This document shows, piece by piece, positions 23,180 through 34,714 of a stretch of DNA of 64,000 nucleotides (positions are counted from its first letter, which is position 1; every line of letters begins with the position of its first letter). This DNA is from Arion vulgaris (taxonomy: Eukaryota; Mollusca; Gastropoda; Stylommatophora; Arionidae). The position numbers and the translations under genes are program-made. Under the pieces are notes generated by a model that was not told the origin of the DNA, did no database searches, and was given only the letters and a program-made list of their open reading frames with translations. The stretch covers positions 62,962,865 to 63,026,864 of the forward strand of contig CM036753.1 of NCBI GenBank assembly GCA_020796225.1. The letters run 5' to 3'.

Positions 23180-23640
23180 TTCTTATATCCCATGATGCCT
23201 GATAAACGCATCCAAAAACAGTTGATGTATGGCAAGCTTGAAGGGAGCAGACATTCTGCTGGTGAACATAAAAAAACGCTTTAAAAACACTCTTAAAGTG
23301 TCTCTAAAATTCTTCGCTATAGACATCACGTGCTGTGAATCCATGGAGTAAGATTGCAAAATGTGGCTATGTACAAGAGGAGCTCGCATAGCTGAGTCAA
23401 AGAGAAAACGAGATGCACGAAAAAACATAACACACAACACCCACATGTCTAATCGTGATCATGTATGCTCCACCTGTGGTAGGGATTGTGTTCTAGGATT
23501 GGACTCTAATAATAGTAATAGCTGTCCATCGCAAGCGATGATGACAACAGTCCTAGACGCGTGCTACTGCACCTCTCTGGTGTGTGCAGATGTGACTGTA
23601 CCCCTAGACATACAAATGTCTCAGAAACGGCCTAAGTAGA
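23180..23640 (+). mobile_element. LINE-E remnant with C-terminal zinc knuckle
   Basis: The plus-strand frame from about 23361 reads KRKRDARKNITHNTHMSNRD and HVCSTCGRDCVLGLD, a degenerate copy of the CxxC...H terminal finger of many LINE ORF2 proteins. Upstream frame pieces match [15 protein letters not shown] as in 52440. A better copy of the whole segment lies at 52345-52860. Confidence 0.75.
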
Positions 23641-24469
23641 GAATTTGGGTAAGAACAACCACTCAAGTATAAACTTCCCATACAGAAAATGAAAACATAA
23701 AAATAAAAACAAAGAAATTTGTCTGAACAGATGGGCTATGGGAGACACTAGAAGAAAGATCTGTAGACACATGACCAACCCACTGACAATAGAGATGAAT
23801 GAACGAGGCAGACATCTACATCAATGAACCTTAAATACTTGGAAGCTAAAGAAGATATTTTGAATTAACCAAGGGGCAAACAAACCAAAAAAAAAGCAGT
23901 GATATTATTGCTATAGACATCTGCTGATGACTCCCATTTGAGGATATCCAAGTTGACGCTGGAGAGGATACGAAAAAGCAACTTAATTGCTGTATTGTGG
24001 ATAGAAATTGTAAGGAGGTATTTAACAAAATATATTTGCTTTAGGTGAGAGAATATTGACTCTCTTAAATGTTTGAAACTGAACTGAATGTCAATCATGT
24101 TGATCTAGAGAGTGTACGTAGATTGAACCAAAGCCAACTCTAAAGATGGCTGTGATTGAACTAAAGAGGATATAGAAATAACGCTTTAAGTAAATGAAAG
24201 TCACAGTGACATTCAACGACTAATCCTACTTGAAAAATGTACTGAGACATTCACAGTGACATTCACCGACTAATCCTACTGGAAAAATGTACTGAAATGA
24301 GGAAGATGTTCAATAACATGACTAAATTAGTACAAGATGTACAAACAGTTCTGTTACAGTCTCATTATTGATGCAATCTTAGGTAGATAACCAACATGTT
24401 ATATCCTAGGGCTTGCAGCTGTATTACATATGCATGACCAGCCTTGGTTGCTGTGACCATTGTAGTATC
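23641..24469. other. No gene; short direct duplication
   Basis: A segment of about 45 bp (CAGTGACATTCAACGACTAA ... GTACTGA) is duplicated at 24200-24300. No gene was recognised. Confidence 0.45.
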
Positions 24470-24660
24470 TACATCGTCCTTTTGAACTCAGCGATTTGAA
24501 TGACACTTGATTCATCATGTAGCATGTCCCTTGCGGAACGTCGCTTTCACCATAGCCCACTTGAAAAACTCTCTGCCTCTAGCAAGTTGTCTCGCCTTCT
24601 CTAGCGTCATGTTCAAGGTTTCTTTGATGACCATTTCTTTGAAACTTGATTAGCGGATAT
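24470..24660 (-). mobile_element. Probable LINE C-terminal fragment
   Basis: The minus strand reads NLEHDAREGETTC-like and KLARGREFFKWAMVK-like pieces in broken frames, resembling the end of an ORF2 protein. No family partner was found in the window. Confidence 0.4.
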
Positions 24661-24689
24661 GAATGGCTCCAGACTCACATTAAAGTCAC

Positions 24690-24795
24690 ATTAAAGTATA
24701 CGTGTTTTCATGGACATAAAGTATGCGTGTTTTCACGGACATAAAGTATACGTGTTTTCACGGACATAAAGTATACGTATTTTCACTGACATATT
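24690..24795. repeat. 25-bp tandem repeat, four copies
   Basis: Unit AAAGTATACGTGTTTTCACG followed by GACAT. Confidence 0.9.
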
Positions 24796-24924
24796 TTGTT
24801 TTAATATCGGTGTTACAAAATAAAAATGATCATCAGTATATTGCGAGGCGCGGCTTTGGCATAGCTGACGTTTTCAAGCGGAATGAAGTATGTGTCCTTT
24901 AGCACGGGAATACTACATACAAAC

Positions 24925-25310
24925 CTGGACGCTGACATCAAACGATAAAAGAGAAATGGTCACAAAAGAGATGGAGTGTCTAAGCGGAGTTCTGTGAGTA
25001 TCAAGATGAGACCGGTTTAGAAATGAAGACATCAGGAAAAAGTGGGTACAACATCAGTACTGAACTTCATCAATAAATAACAAAATAACAGGTTCGGACA
25101 CATGAACAGATTACCAACAGACGGTGCGCCTCAAAGATCAATGTTACTCCGATACAGTGGATACAAAGCAAAAGGTCGTTCACGCAAAAGGTGGACGTCA
25201 GAAATAACAGAAGCTATGAAAAACACTATTTACGAAACGCACACAATGACCCGTTTTAGAAATCTCTTCTTGTCCTGACGCTGTGAAGCAAACCAGGATT
25301 AGAAAAAAAT
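24925..25310 (+). mobile_element. LINE-D remnant
   Basis: The plus strand carries TWTLTSNDKREMVTKEMECL, a broken GVL-VSR block, RFRNEDIRKKW and the remaining C-terminal sequence to about 25300. This is the single-copy arrangement of the segment amplified in the arrays at 1-420 and 12903-13690. Several stops are present. Confidence 0.8.
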
Positions 25311-25429
25311 AAAGAAAAAGACATGGATTTCTAGACAAACACAACAGTTTAACAAATTTTTGGGATCGTTCATAACACTCTGCGCTACTAACCACCCATG
25401 GAAAATTCAGAGTACAAGGTGTCAGCTAG

Positions 25430-25640
25430 GGTCAAGAATTCCTGGTGTGCACACTGTACTGGGAATGACTACAAGTTCCCTAACCCTTTACTTGAGGCTC
25501 TAAATTACAAGTAGCTCTGAAGTTAGAATAAAGCTCGACTGAATGCCGGAGGGAACTGGTGATAAAAAAGCAAGTCTTCACACAAAAAGAGTGAGATGCA
25601 CCACAGTAGGCGCCACAACTAGGCATGAATTGATACCGGA
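25430..25640. repeat. SINE-5-related dispersed repeat
   Basis: Shares the order CCCTTTACTTGAGGCTCTAAATT ... AGTTAGAATAA ... TGAATG with 46490-46550. The tRNA-like head seen at 46375 is not clear here. Confidence 0.5.
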
Positions 25641-26204
25641 GGAACGAACATAAATGTTACATGAAAGATTCAAGCGAACAAAAGGTTGTCTTGCTGTCTA
25701 TGAGATTACCAATTTCTTTTGTTGCTACTACTGTCAACATTACTATACAATAAAGACGAATCATTTATTGTGGTAGCAATACTGTTGTTATTTCAACAGT
25801 TACAACTCAGAACGCACACTATTTTATCAGAGATCATTCATTTGAACAACTAATCCCTACCATGGCAGAAAATGACAGATTATATAAAAAAACATCTAGT
25901 TGCACATCCGCAGATTGAGAAGTTTTGTTTGACAAATTGATGAATCCACTTTACGTGATAATTAATAAAGCCATTTTGTTGGTTTTTGAAAGAATATCAC
26001 TTTTATGAGAAAATGCATATTTTAAATGCACAAATTTATAAGACATCAATAGTGAGACAAATTTGAAAGAAGTTAGCAATTATTTCGTGTTTTTTTTTCC
26101 GTTCGTCCGCTACTAATTCCGCTGTAGTCATGGTGAATAATATGGCAACTCTGACTAATTTATGCGTGAAGGTTTGTTTTTTGTCCCTAGTGTCCATCGC
26201 CATT
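25641..26204. other. No gene recognised
   Basis: Nothing identifiable apart from simple AT-rich sequence. Confidence 0.4.
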
Positions 26205-26415
26205 CAGGTGAGTCTTACTCCATCAGAGGTAATTATTTCAGTTACAACCCCGTTTCAATAGAGTCTTACTCCATCAGAGGTAATTATTTCAGTTACAACC
26301 CCGTTTCAATAGAGTCTTACTCCATCAGAGGTAATTATTTCAGTTACAACCCCGTTTCAATAGAGTCTTACTCCATCAGAGGTAATTATTTCAGTTACAA
26401 CCCCGTTTCAATAGA
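26205..26415. repeat. 51-bp tandem repeat, four near-identical copies
   Basis: Unit begins GAGTCTTACTCCATCAGAGG and is 17 codons long, so a plus-strand frame (26162-26458) stays open and reads SYSIRGNYFSYNPVSIE four times. The copies are virtually identical, indicating very recent expansion. The seed resembles the complement of the dispersed repeat at 46500-46550, so a non-coding origin is more likely than a peptide gene. Confidence 0.9.
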
Positions 26416-27339
26416 AAATATCCCAGCTTGTGTGTCACTGATGGGACAGCTTCTATAGTTGGAAGGCGCAGATTGCTATAGCTAGTTCCAAAATGCGTGA
26501 ACACACTAAGGTTTAATTTGTACGAAATCTACCAGATGCATAATAGTAATTCTTTAGCAAGCAGTCTTATATACCTCCCGACCTTACGAATTTATTTTGA
26601 AGTAATTGGTAGGTAGCTTGGTTGATGCAAAGATTATATAATTTTGCATAAGCACAACAAAATGATCATAAAAGTATATAGTTTACAGCAATACACAAAA
26701 TAGTGGCGAATGTTTGCAAAAGCGTATCCCTATTACATATTATAAAAAGCAATGTGACATAGTGAACAAATGATATCTTCCACTTTTATCACTGAAAATA
26801 AATAGTGTGTGCTTACGCCAATGACACTCGTTCGGATACATTGTGAACTGATTAATTCCACGGGATTTCCGATTTTCAATTTCGCTGAATTGTATGTTTA
26901 GCACACAAATGCGTAATATATAGAAAAACTTGACAACCGTACTGCTAAACTTCTTCGTGTATAACAAATCGACATCGCTGTTCTTTTTAAATAATAACAT
27001 ATACGTAAAATATTACAGCACTAAAGGTTTGGGTAGAAAAAATATTTTATGAAGGTCGTCACTTTTATCTATAGAAACATGTTAAAATCAATCATTTCTG
27101 TCAAGTGGATGATTTTATATTAGTCGGTAAAGATGTTCACGAATTTTGGAACGAACTATAATTGGAAAACGCAGTGGTGAAAGTTTTTAAGCATACACTG
27201 CATCACTGCATACACTTGGCATATAACTCGCACACCCTACACGCATACCTTCTACAAATATCCTCATACATTCATCATCAACACTTCATACTGCAAGCAA
27301 CATCGATTTCAAATAAAATATAGAACTGCAATTATAGTA
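26416..27339. other. No gene recognised
   Basis: AT-rich. A minus-strand frame of 86 codons (26740-27000) shows no domain. Confidence 0.4.
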
Positions 27340-27870
27340 TAAATTAAATTACTAATTTTCAATTCAAATGTTGTATCAATCATAACATATGCCAGCGAGA
27401 GTTGGAAAATGACTAAAGATATAGAAAGCAAGTTGAATGCATTTGAAAATAGATGTCTGCGAAAAATAATGAACATAAAATGGAAAGAATTCAGGAGAAG
27501 TGATGAAATCAGAGAAATGTCTGGTCAACCACTAGTGACAACTGTTATAAGAAAGAGAAGATGGAGATATGTTGGGCACCCCTTGAGGAGAAATGATCAA
27601 AGAATATCAAAGCAGGCATTGAAGTGGGATGCAAAGGGTTCAAGATAGAAAGGACGACCTAAAGAGACCCTGAAACGAATTTTGCTGAGAGAGGCAAGAA
27701 TTATCGGTCTCAGTTCCATGCAGGAGATTGGGTGAGTTGTTCAGGATAGAGCGGTATGGAGAAATTGCTTGCAGACCCTATGTAACGTGTAGCAGCACGA
27801 GAGGAATTATTATGGGGATAAATCTAACCACAATGCAGTTATACATTAATAATCTTGTTAATTTGCATCA
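27340..27870 (+). mobile_element. LINE-A, best copy
   Basis: The plus strand reads TYASESWKM-like then TKDIESKLNAFENRCLRKIM, NIKWKEFRRSDEIREMSGQP, TTVIRKRRWRYVGHPLRRND and SKQALKWDAKGSR, stop, then the 3' end at about 27760-27870 ending TTAATTTGCATCA. It is 5'-truncated, lacking the palm and endonuclease. The last 130 bp are nearly identical to 31226-31376. Confidence 0.85.
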
Positions 27871-28139
27871 TACACACAAGGACATCACTAGACAAAAGGA
27901 AATAATATTATCAATCATTCATTAAATTATATCATAAAATTATTTAATGTCCCTTTCATCTCAAGCTTTATATTTCTTGATTATGTCTATTCTCTTCTTA
28001 ATTCTATTAATCCTTGTAGCTTTTGTAAAGGTTGCACTATATTTTGCACATTTTTTTGACATCTGTTAACTGATTATAAAATGTTTCTTGATTTTCTCCG
28101 GCTTGTTTACATGTTTTATGTATATTTTTCTTGTCCTCA

Positions 28140-28480
28140 GCCCTATTCTATAAACATTTGCTCTTTAGTATTTAATACATTCCAGTCTAGTTTTGTAGAT
28201 GTCCACTCGTTGTTCGTTAACATTTTCTGTTCTATTCCGGTAGACACCCACTCGTTGTTCTTTACAGTCTTATGTTCTAATTCTGTTACATGCACTTTTT
28301 ATTCTATAATATCTTAAGAGTCTAGTTCTATAGACACCCACATCTTGTTCTTTAGAGTCTTCCGTTTTATTTCGGTAGAAGTCCACGCCTTGCACTTTAA
28401 AGTCTTCCGTTTTATTTCGGTAGAAGTCCACGCCTTGTACTTTAACGTTTTCCGCTCTCTTTCTGCAGACAACACTCTTC
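28140..28480. repeat. Diverged tandem repeat, 45-57 bp
   Basis: Units with GTAGACACCCACTCGTTGTTC or GGTAGAAGTCCACGCCTTG. The last two copies (28357 and 28402) have a 45-bp period and are almost identical, while earlier ones are diverged. Confidence 0.8.
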
Positions 28481-28999
28481 ATTCATGCATGATGTTCAGT
28501 CTAATTTTACAAAAGCCAACTTAAAAAAATAATACCTTCCAGTTTATTTCTGTGTACGCCAACTCTTTGTCTCTTTAATCTCTTTCTTTCTAATATTAGT
28601 GCACACACCCACTTACAGTTTTTCCAAACATTCTGCCATTCTGTCAGAAATCAAATCATTGTACTGTAATATCTTGCACTACAATTCCGTAAACACATTA
28701 TCTTTTTTTTATTATTTAATTTTAGTCATTCAATAATCTTGAATGATTTGCATCATATAACTTCTTTCATAGCAAAATTACTTTCATTGTGGTGTGCTTT
28801 GGTTATCATGTACGCCATGTTACTGTTACCATTAATTTCCTGGAATCACCGTATTAAATAACAGATCTAGAAGTTTCCTATATTCGATTTGTATCGATCT
28901 TTGATTCGGTTGTATTTCAGACCATAGTTCTCTGTGCTCATTTACAAAAGACGATCATATTTTGCTTCCAAACTGTTTCTATATTATTGATTCTGCAAA

Positions 29000-29480
29000 C
29001 TGTCATATCTTTGTCATCATCATCATCATCATCGTTGACTATTTTAGCTGACGAAGGCGATCAGGGATCTTAAGATCATATGTTCTGAGTCATTATTATC
29101 ATTTTCTAGCTTGTCACTGACGAAATTTGGCTCCCGTGACAGCAGCTCTATTTGCCACTCTGTTCCTTCCGCAATCCTATCACATCTTACATCCATCGTC
29201 TCTTTGTTATTCCTCTCATTCGTCTGCCTGGTATAATGCCCTCTGTATTGATCTTCTCTTAAAAATCATGTACTTTTATATGTCCAACATTTTTCGTATT
29301 TTTTCTTCTTTAACAACCATTTATCTTCAATCTGTTGTAGATAATAATAATACATGTTTTATCTTACTGTTGTAAAATGGACATATTTGTTTTTTTTCTG
29401 TCCATTGTATTCTAAGTACTATTCTACAACACTTGCATTCAAATGCGTTGATACATTTTCAAATGTTTCATCCCTCATCC
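29000..29480 (-). mobile_element. LINE-B remnant
   Basis: The minus strand reads CMNAFECKCCRIVLRIQWTE near 29420, then broken frames through ANRAAVTGAKFRQ near 29130. A short ATC/GAT microsatellite lies at its 3' end. The same C-terminal order is seen in other LINE-B copies. Confidence 0.7.
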
Positions 29481-29760
29481 ATGCGCACAGCTACACGTTC
29501 ATCGTCATCATCAAGAAGCTTGTCCCTTCCGGAACTTGACTCCCATGACAGCAGTCCTGAAAAAGCTCTGTTCTGTGCAAGTTTACCGGCGTCAGCAGCA
29601 GTCATTCTTAGATCGTCAATGATCACCAATAGTCTTCTAGGTCTTCCTCTCATTCTTCTTCCAGGCACAATTCCTCTAAAATTATCTTATCTTATCATCT
29701 TATCTCATGCACTCATGCCGTTTCATGTGTCCGAAATATTTAATTTGCTGTAGACAAAAT
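29468..29760 (-). mobile_element. LINE C-terminal fragment (LINE-B-like)
   Basis: The minus-strand frame 29668-29468 reads GRRMRGRPRRLL then DDLRMTAADAGKLAQNRAFS, the basic GRPRRRW...DLR...A pattern of ORF2 C termini. It abuts the previous LINE-B piece in the same orientation. Confidence 0.75.
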
Positions 29761-29867
29761 AAGTACTCTTAAAATTTAAGCATTTGACTTGATATCAATT
29801 CCCTTCCATAATGTTCTACTTACTGTCAATTCGGATTTTTCCGTGCAAGATTGTTCACAAGTTTCAC

Positions 29868-30112
29868 TTGAAAATCGTGGCATATCCTTTACAGGACGCC
29901 GTCATCAACCACAGTATATGAGTAGTTGATTTTCTAGGCACCACTTATACGTTCAGTTGCTTGCCATTGCTTTCTGAGCGGTGAGGTTTATTTTCACCGT
30001 TCGTAAAAATCCACGGGAGCAAATTTGCTTCCAAATTGCCCACCGTGGTATTTGAACCATTTACTCTTGGGTTGTGATCGAGCTCACTACTGCTAAGTCA
30101 CAGACACCCACT
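29868..30112 (-). mobile_element. SINE-1 (tRNA-headed)
   Basis: Read on the minus strand: TAGCAGTAGTGAGCTCGATC (A-box region), GGTTCAAATACC (B-box-like), the AAGCAATGGCAAGCAACTGA body, and the GGATATGCCACGATTTTCA end. Full-length but diverged. Confidence 0.85.
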
Positions 30113-30164
30113 TAAACATATACAACCGCATATATATTATATTTTGTGGAGTAACGCAGCGAAA

Positions 30165-30390
30165 CTGCACAAAGACGACACTGTCTGACATGTCCAAACT
30201 TAACTCCTAATTCTCACACTCGTTGCAGTGTCTGAGACTCGCTCATATCACATAAATGAGAGCGTATCTGCATCAATATACTTAGTATCGCTCATATCAC
30301 ATAAATGAGAGCGTATCTGCATCAATATACTTAGTATCGCTCATATCACATAAATGAGAGCGTATCTGCATCAATATACTTAGTATCGCG
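30165..30390 (-). repeat. LINE-C fragment with a 49-bp triplication
   Basis: 30165-30245 matches the complement of 10675-10765 (LINE-C linker after RNase H). From 30242 a 49-bp unit, CTCATATCACATAAATGAGA plus GCGTATCTGC ... TTAGTATCG, repeats three times almost perfectly. The unit starts inside the LINE sequence, another case of tandem growth from a LINE edge. Confidence 0.85.
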
Positions 30391-31225
30391 TTGTATACAA
30401 CATCTGGCGTATTTGGTAGATATCGGTCGGAAGACGTACCAAAAACGAGCGACTGAAATGGACATTTGTTAATTATTTACTGGCAACGAATACAGTCAGA
30501 CGTTCCTATTATATACGGCACATTATCAAGGTTTCCGTTCCGTTACTTGGCATTTATTTATACCATGTTATAATCAGGACGGGTCAATCACCCGATGTGA
30601 GATTAGCTGAACACCAGGATGCCTCTGGCTGAACATCACACATTCGACATTTAAGCACGTGCCATGCTATTCAAACCTCTCGCTAGTAGTACTTGTGTCC
30701 AACATTTCATGCCGTGGAGTTATATAATGGCGACTTTTGTGTACTTTTACAATAGACAAAACATACTAGTGATGTGCGAATAGTACCTGTCTGTTACGCG
30801 AATACCAGATGCTGTCTGCATTTGCAAGTAACGAATTAGACCTAGAAAAAAAAGTACAAGTTACTTGATTGGTAGGACCATCATTATTGCACATTACACT
30901 AAATGAAAAAGAGTGAAAATTCTGAATTCCTGAGGTTAGAAGAAGACGACGATTGCACTTCAGTGAATAACCATGTGTGCTCTGATCACTATATTACACA
31001 GAGATATCTTAAGAGACAGTAAACTAGCTCGGTAGCACTAGCGAGGGTTCCGGATATAATTTTAAGAATAGGGACAGCTTTGTAGACATTTCATTTTAAT
31101 ATTTTTGTTGAATTTTGCCCGTGCAGCAGTTTTACAGTCTATTCTCATCTCATCGAATTTTAACCTGCAAGAGTTCTTTTACGTGCTCAGCTTGAACACC
31201 GGATCTAGGTTTTATCGTCCGTCTC
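30391..31225. other. No gene; isolated relative of the 33-bp array
   Basis: Around 30870-30990 the words ACCATCATTATTG and CTTCAGTGAATAACCATGTG resemble the start of the array at 63375. No gene was recognised. Confidence 0.4.
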
Positions 31226-31376
31226 CAACAGGGTGAGTTGTTCATGATAGAGCGGTATGGAGAAATTGCTTGCAGACTCTATGTAACGTGTAGCAGCACG
31301 AGAGGAATTATTGTGGGGATAAATCTAACCACAATGCAGTTATACATTAATAATCTTATTAATTTGCATCAGGACT
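31226..31376 (+). mobile_element. LINE-A 3' end fragment
   Basis: Nearly identical to 27728-27870 (GGTGAGTTGTTC ... TTAATTTGCATCA). It joins directly to LINE-C sequence at its right side. Confidence 0.85.
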
Positions 31377-31625
31377 AAAACTTGGTCTCAGTGAACGGCT
31401 GTCTGTACATGTGGAGCACCAAAGCAGTACTCAGAGCACATCCTGCAAGACTGCCCCAGCCTGAGCAATGTGAGAATGAAAATCTGGCCAACAGAAATAA
31501 TCCATAAAAACAAACTATGTGGGACCAGTGAAGACTTCAAGCGCATCGCCCTGTTTATAACACATACTGGAGTAGTTGCATAGCGGAAGTTGATCGCAGA
31601 AGAAGATGTAGTACTTGATAAATGT
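31377..31625 (+). mobile_element. LINE-C C-terminal fragment
   Basis: The plus strand reads CGAPKQYSEHILQDCPSLSN and continues VRMKIWPTEIIHKNKLCGTS, the Cys/His knuckle and downstream segment of RNase H-type ORF2, ending at a stop near 31580. It matches the family of 1170-1765. Confidence 0.8.
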
Positions 31626-31639
31626 TTACTGTTAGTTCT

Positions 31640-32235
31640 GCACATGTATAATATGACAGAGAAGAGAACAAATATCTCTATCCAGAAAGAACTTAACATT
31701 CAAAGACAACTGACTGATGCTACAAATAAGAATGATCATATTATTGAAGTATTGTGAACATATAAAGAAACACAAATGATTGGAGAAGACCATTATAGAA
31801 GAAGGTTATCCCGTGTGTTGTCGGGGCTTGCAAGGGAGCAAAGAATAGTAACACTGCGACCTACAAGGCATGTCGTAAGAGGTGACTGAGGTAGGGGCCT
31901 AGGAAGCTATCCTAGTAAATAAAAAGCATCGCAGAAATCGGATGTGCTGGCCTACTTGTAGGCGTATAACTGGCATAACGTGCAATCGCTCTTAGGCTTG
32001 GATCACATTCAAATCACAAAGCGTGGTTAACATATGGTCGACATGGAGCGTTCAAAGAAAATAAAGAAGTTATTCCGACAAAGAGGAGAAGAGGAAGACT
32101 ACGGAAAAGATGGAATCAGAATGTATCTGATGCATAACGGCTGCAGAGGCGGGACATCTGGCTTAGATGAGAGATAAATTCAGAAGGGTTGTTAGGGTGG
32201 CAAAGTACTGCTCATGAGAAGCTATTGGACAATGA
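31640..32235 (+). mobile_element. LINE-B split by a DR-1 insertion
   Basis: 31640-31805 reads EKRTNISIQKEL and on to the block ending GACCATTATAGAAGAAGG. 32066-32235 resumes with GGAGAAGAGGAAGACTACGG and ends near CTCATGAGAAGCTATT. In unbroken copies (50270 and 61490) these halves are contiguous. The intervening 31806-32065 is DR-1. Confidence 0.85.
31806..32065 (+). mobile_element. DR-1 inserted in LINE-B
   Basis: Starts CCCGTGTGTTGTCGGGGCTT and ends in AAATAAAGAAG. It is flanked by similar AAGAAG(G)TTAT words that look like a diverged target duplication, so DR-1 moves as a unit. This defines its boundaries better than any other copy. Confidence 0.8.
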
Positions 32236-32904
32236 TAACATATAAATGGTATTAACAAAAGAAAAATGTACTCGTTTACATAACATTTTCCTCATTTGTC
32301 TAAATATGATCTTTTGATGTTTGAAACACGTAGATGTATTCTCTTAATTGATTACATATTTCAGAAGCGTCTGAACATTATAGCTTTCAGGTGGAGCATT
32401 TTAATTAAGTATAACCTAAATATCAGTTACTGTCTTCATATCCGTTATTTGATTTGTTTCAAGCAGAAAATAAATATCAGTTACTTTTTCCGTATCAGTT
32501 ACTTGATTTGTAAGTCATTAGTTGTGTTCCAGGAAGCATATAAATTACTTCCTTTACACTATTTGAATTGCCCTCCAGAAATGATACGAATATCGGTTTC
32601 TGTCGCAACATCAGCTACCTCTTTTCAAGAAATTAAATAAGTGGAAGTTGTATTTTCTATAGTTACATATACCAACAAACTAGTTAACGTATTCTGTGAG
32701 TTCATGGTCAGGATATATATATATATATATGAAATGAAGATTATGTACTAGATTATGTACTTTGCTTGATAAAGGCCTTTTTGTCGAAACGTTGCTGTGT
32801 ATCATTATTGTATTTGATAAAACTATAGTACTTTGTTTATACGTGTTTCGTCATTGCTACATAGTTTTACTACATTCTTCCCTGACATCGATAATACTAG
32901 TCAG
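32236..32904. other. No gene; contains a hammerhead-like motif
   Basis: A 114-codon frame (32296-32640) has no recognisable domain. A motif TTGATAAAGGCC ... GTCGAAACGTTG lies at about 32766-32796 and has a relative on the minus strand near 44390-44425. Confidence 0.4.
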
Positions 32905-33150
32905 GAATTTAAAGATAACGGATTGACTACATGGCACCAGGTTTCCCTATATGGCACTGCCCCTGTCCGTAAAAATGTCAAGCCATCTGACAAAAGTATT
33001 GCACAAAGCATGAACTGCGTACCTACAGCAACAGTCCTATGGGTTCCCGGAAAAAATCACTCGTGAACATAACGACGCTGTCCGGATCCGAACTCACGAA
33101 CTCAAAGCAAACGGTTACACAAAGCAAACACTTAGGCATAGAGATTCTAC
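32905..33150 (-). mobile_element. SINE-3 (tRNA-headed)
   Basis: Body shared with 53085-53335 (AAAAGTATTGCACAAAGC ... GAACTGCGT). The tRNA-like end is at the right (minus strand TTTGCTTTGAGTTCGTGAGTTC ... B box GAGTTCGGATCC). Copy is degenerate. Confidence 0.7.
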
Positions 33151-33161
33151 TGTGTATGGTG

Positions 33162-33327
33162 CAGTGGCGGCTCGTCATTAAGGGCCAGTGGGACCGGGCT
33201 CCACCAAAAATAAGGTGTAACGTGTATTTATTATGTTATACATTAAAATGTAACCCAACCGAAACCATAATATTTCTGAAAATTTCAGTCTGGCCCCACC
33301 AACAAAAATGATCACGAGCCGTCACTG
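33162..33327. mobile_element. hAT-type MITE, 166 bp, second copy
   Basis: Same termini as 8177-8337 (CAGTGGCGGCTCGTCATT ... ACGAGCCGTCACTG), with its own perfect 8-bp duplication GTATGGTG at 33154-33161 and 33328-33335. Different target sites with the same element prove independent transposition. Confidence 0.93.
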
Positions 33328-34714
33328 GTATGGTGTATTGGGAAAAGGCAGCCTCAGAGACCGTCCACTAGCTTGTTCTACTGTGACATCTATGCAGTAT
33401 CTTATATTCTAGTAAAGGAAAGTTAATTATTTGAGAATGATCTATTTCAGTGTCATATTTACTATGGGATTGTTGACGACTGCAGACAACTGTTTACTTA
33501 TCAAGCCATATATTTACTATAGTCCGTTCAACAAGTCATGCTCGCAGTCCAATGCAAAGTGCAGCAAAACCATCAATTCTAGAATTATACAGACGTAAAT
33601 GTCGAATGGAATAAACTGCTAAAGGAAACCTGGATGTTGTGATATAACGGCTTACTTTGATGTTGGTGCATATTTGGCTAGTCTGAAACGGAATTATATT
33701 TTTTGTACAGTAAACACACGCGACATTTGATGACAGGTCTCATGCATAGGCGTATCATCACAGCTCATGCATGGGAGGGGAAGGGGTAAGAAAGGTTGGG
33801 GGAATCAATATTAATATTTGCAATAGTCATGAAATAAACAAGAAATGTAGACTTAGCTGTATTATTGTTTTTAAATAACTTACAAATGTTGATGTAATGT
33901 CATAATGCCCTCCTCTTTTCCCATCCAGGCTTGGGACTTGCAATGGCGTAGCTACTAGATGTTCTCTTTGAATCGCTACTTCTTCGGTACAATGTTTTTG
34001 TGTTAACTGATGTGGTAGGGAGGTATCAGTACAATAAAATGTCTCTTCGGTCTCTGGTTCTTGTATATTGTGGTACAGAAGACTCTGTATCTCTTTGCGG
34101 AAATGCACATATAGTATTAATGACACTTATTTGCATTGTAACAAATTTACACTTCAAACTCATTATGAATGGTATATCAATGTTTGTTTTGATATGTCAA
34201 CAATATAACACAATAGCTTCACACTAATTTTGATATACGCCTTTAACTAAACGTCCGTCTCGCACTAATGACTTCCTTTGTTTACCGGGGTCAACGGCGT
34301 GTTGAATTAGTGCACGGGAAATGGAAGAATTGTTTTAAAAATATATTTCCTACATAAGTATTGCTATTACATTAATTTTGTCATCAATGTATTAAATGAC
34401 TGTAAACATTAGTTTTCCAAGCATGCAAATGGACGCGTTAAATATATGGCACAAAGAAGGCAACTTCTAGACGGTATGATTTATTGAATGACAAAAAATA
34501 TTTCTGTAACTTCAGAAAAATGTGTAGTTCACATGCAGATTTCAATTGATTTAATCATATAGTTACAAAAATATAAATTTTATCTGTGGGCATGACAAGC
34601 TGAACGGACTTTAGTATTAACTTACAATTTGCAATGCTCAAGTCGGTGATAGTTAATAGTTAACAATACTAAGTTACTGGTACTGTTACTGGTACTAAGT
34701 AACAAGTCTTCGTC
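33328..34714. other. No gene recognised
   Basis: Only short frames (99 codons minus 33827-34126; 75 codons plus 34000-34227) without domains. A less AT-rich patch at about 34240-34320 contains a short inverted GCACTAAT/ATTAGTGC pair. Confidence 0.4.

Noticed and set aside
29354..29753. Plus-strand frames of 61-106 codons
   Set aside because: Antisense of LINE-B C-terminal codons, which read as a conserved protein on the minus strand.
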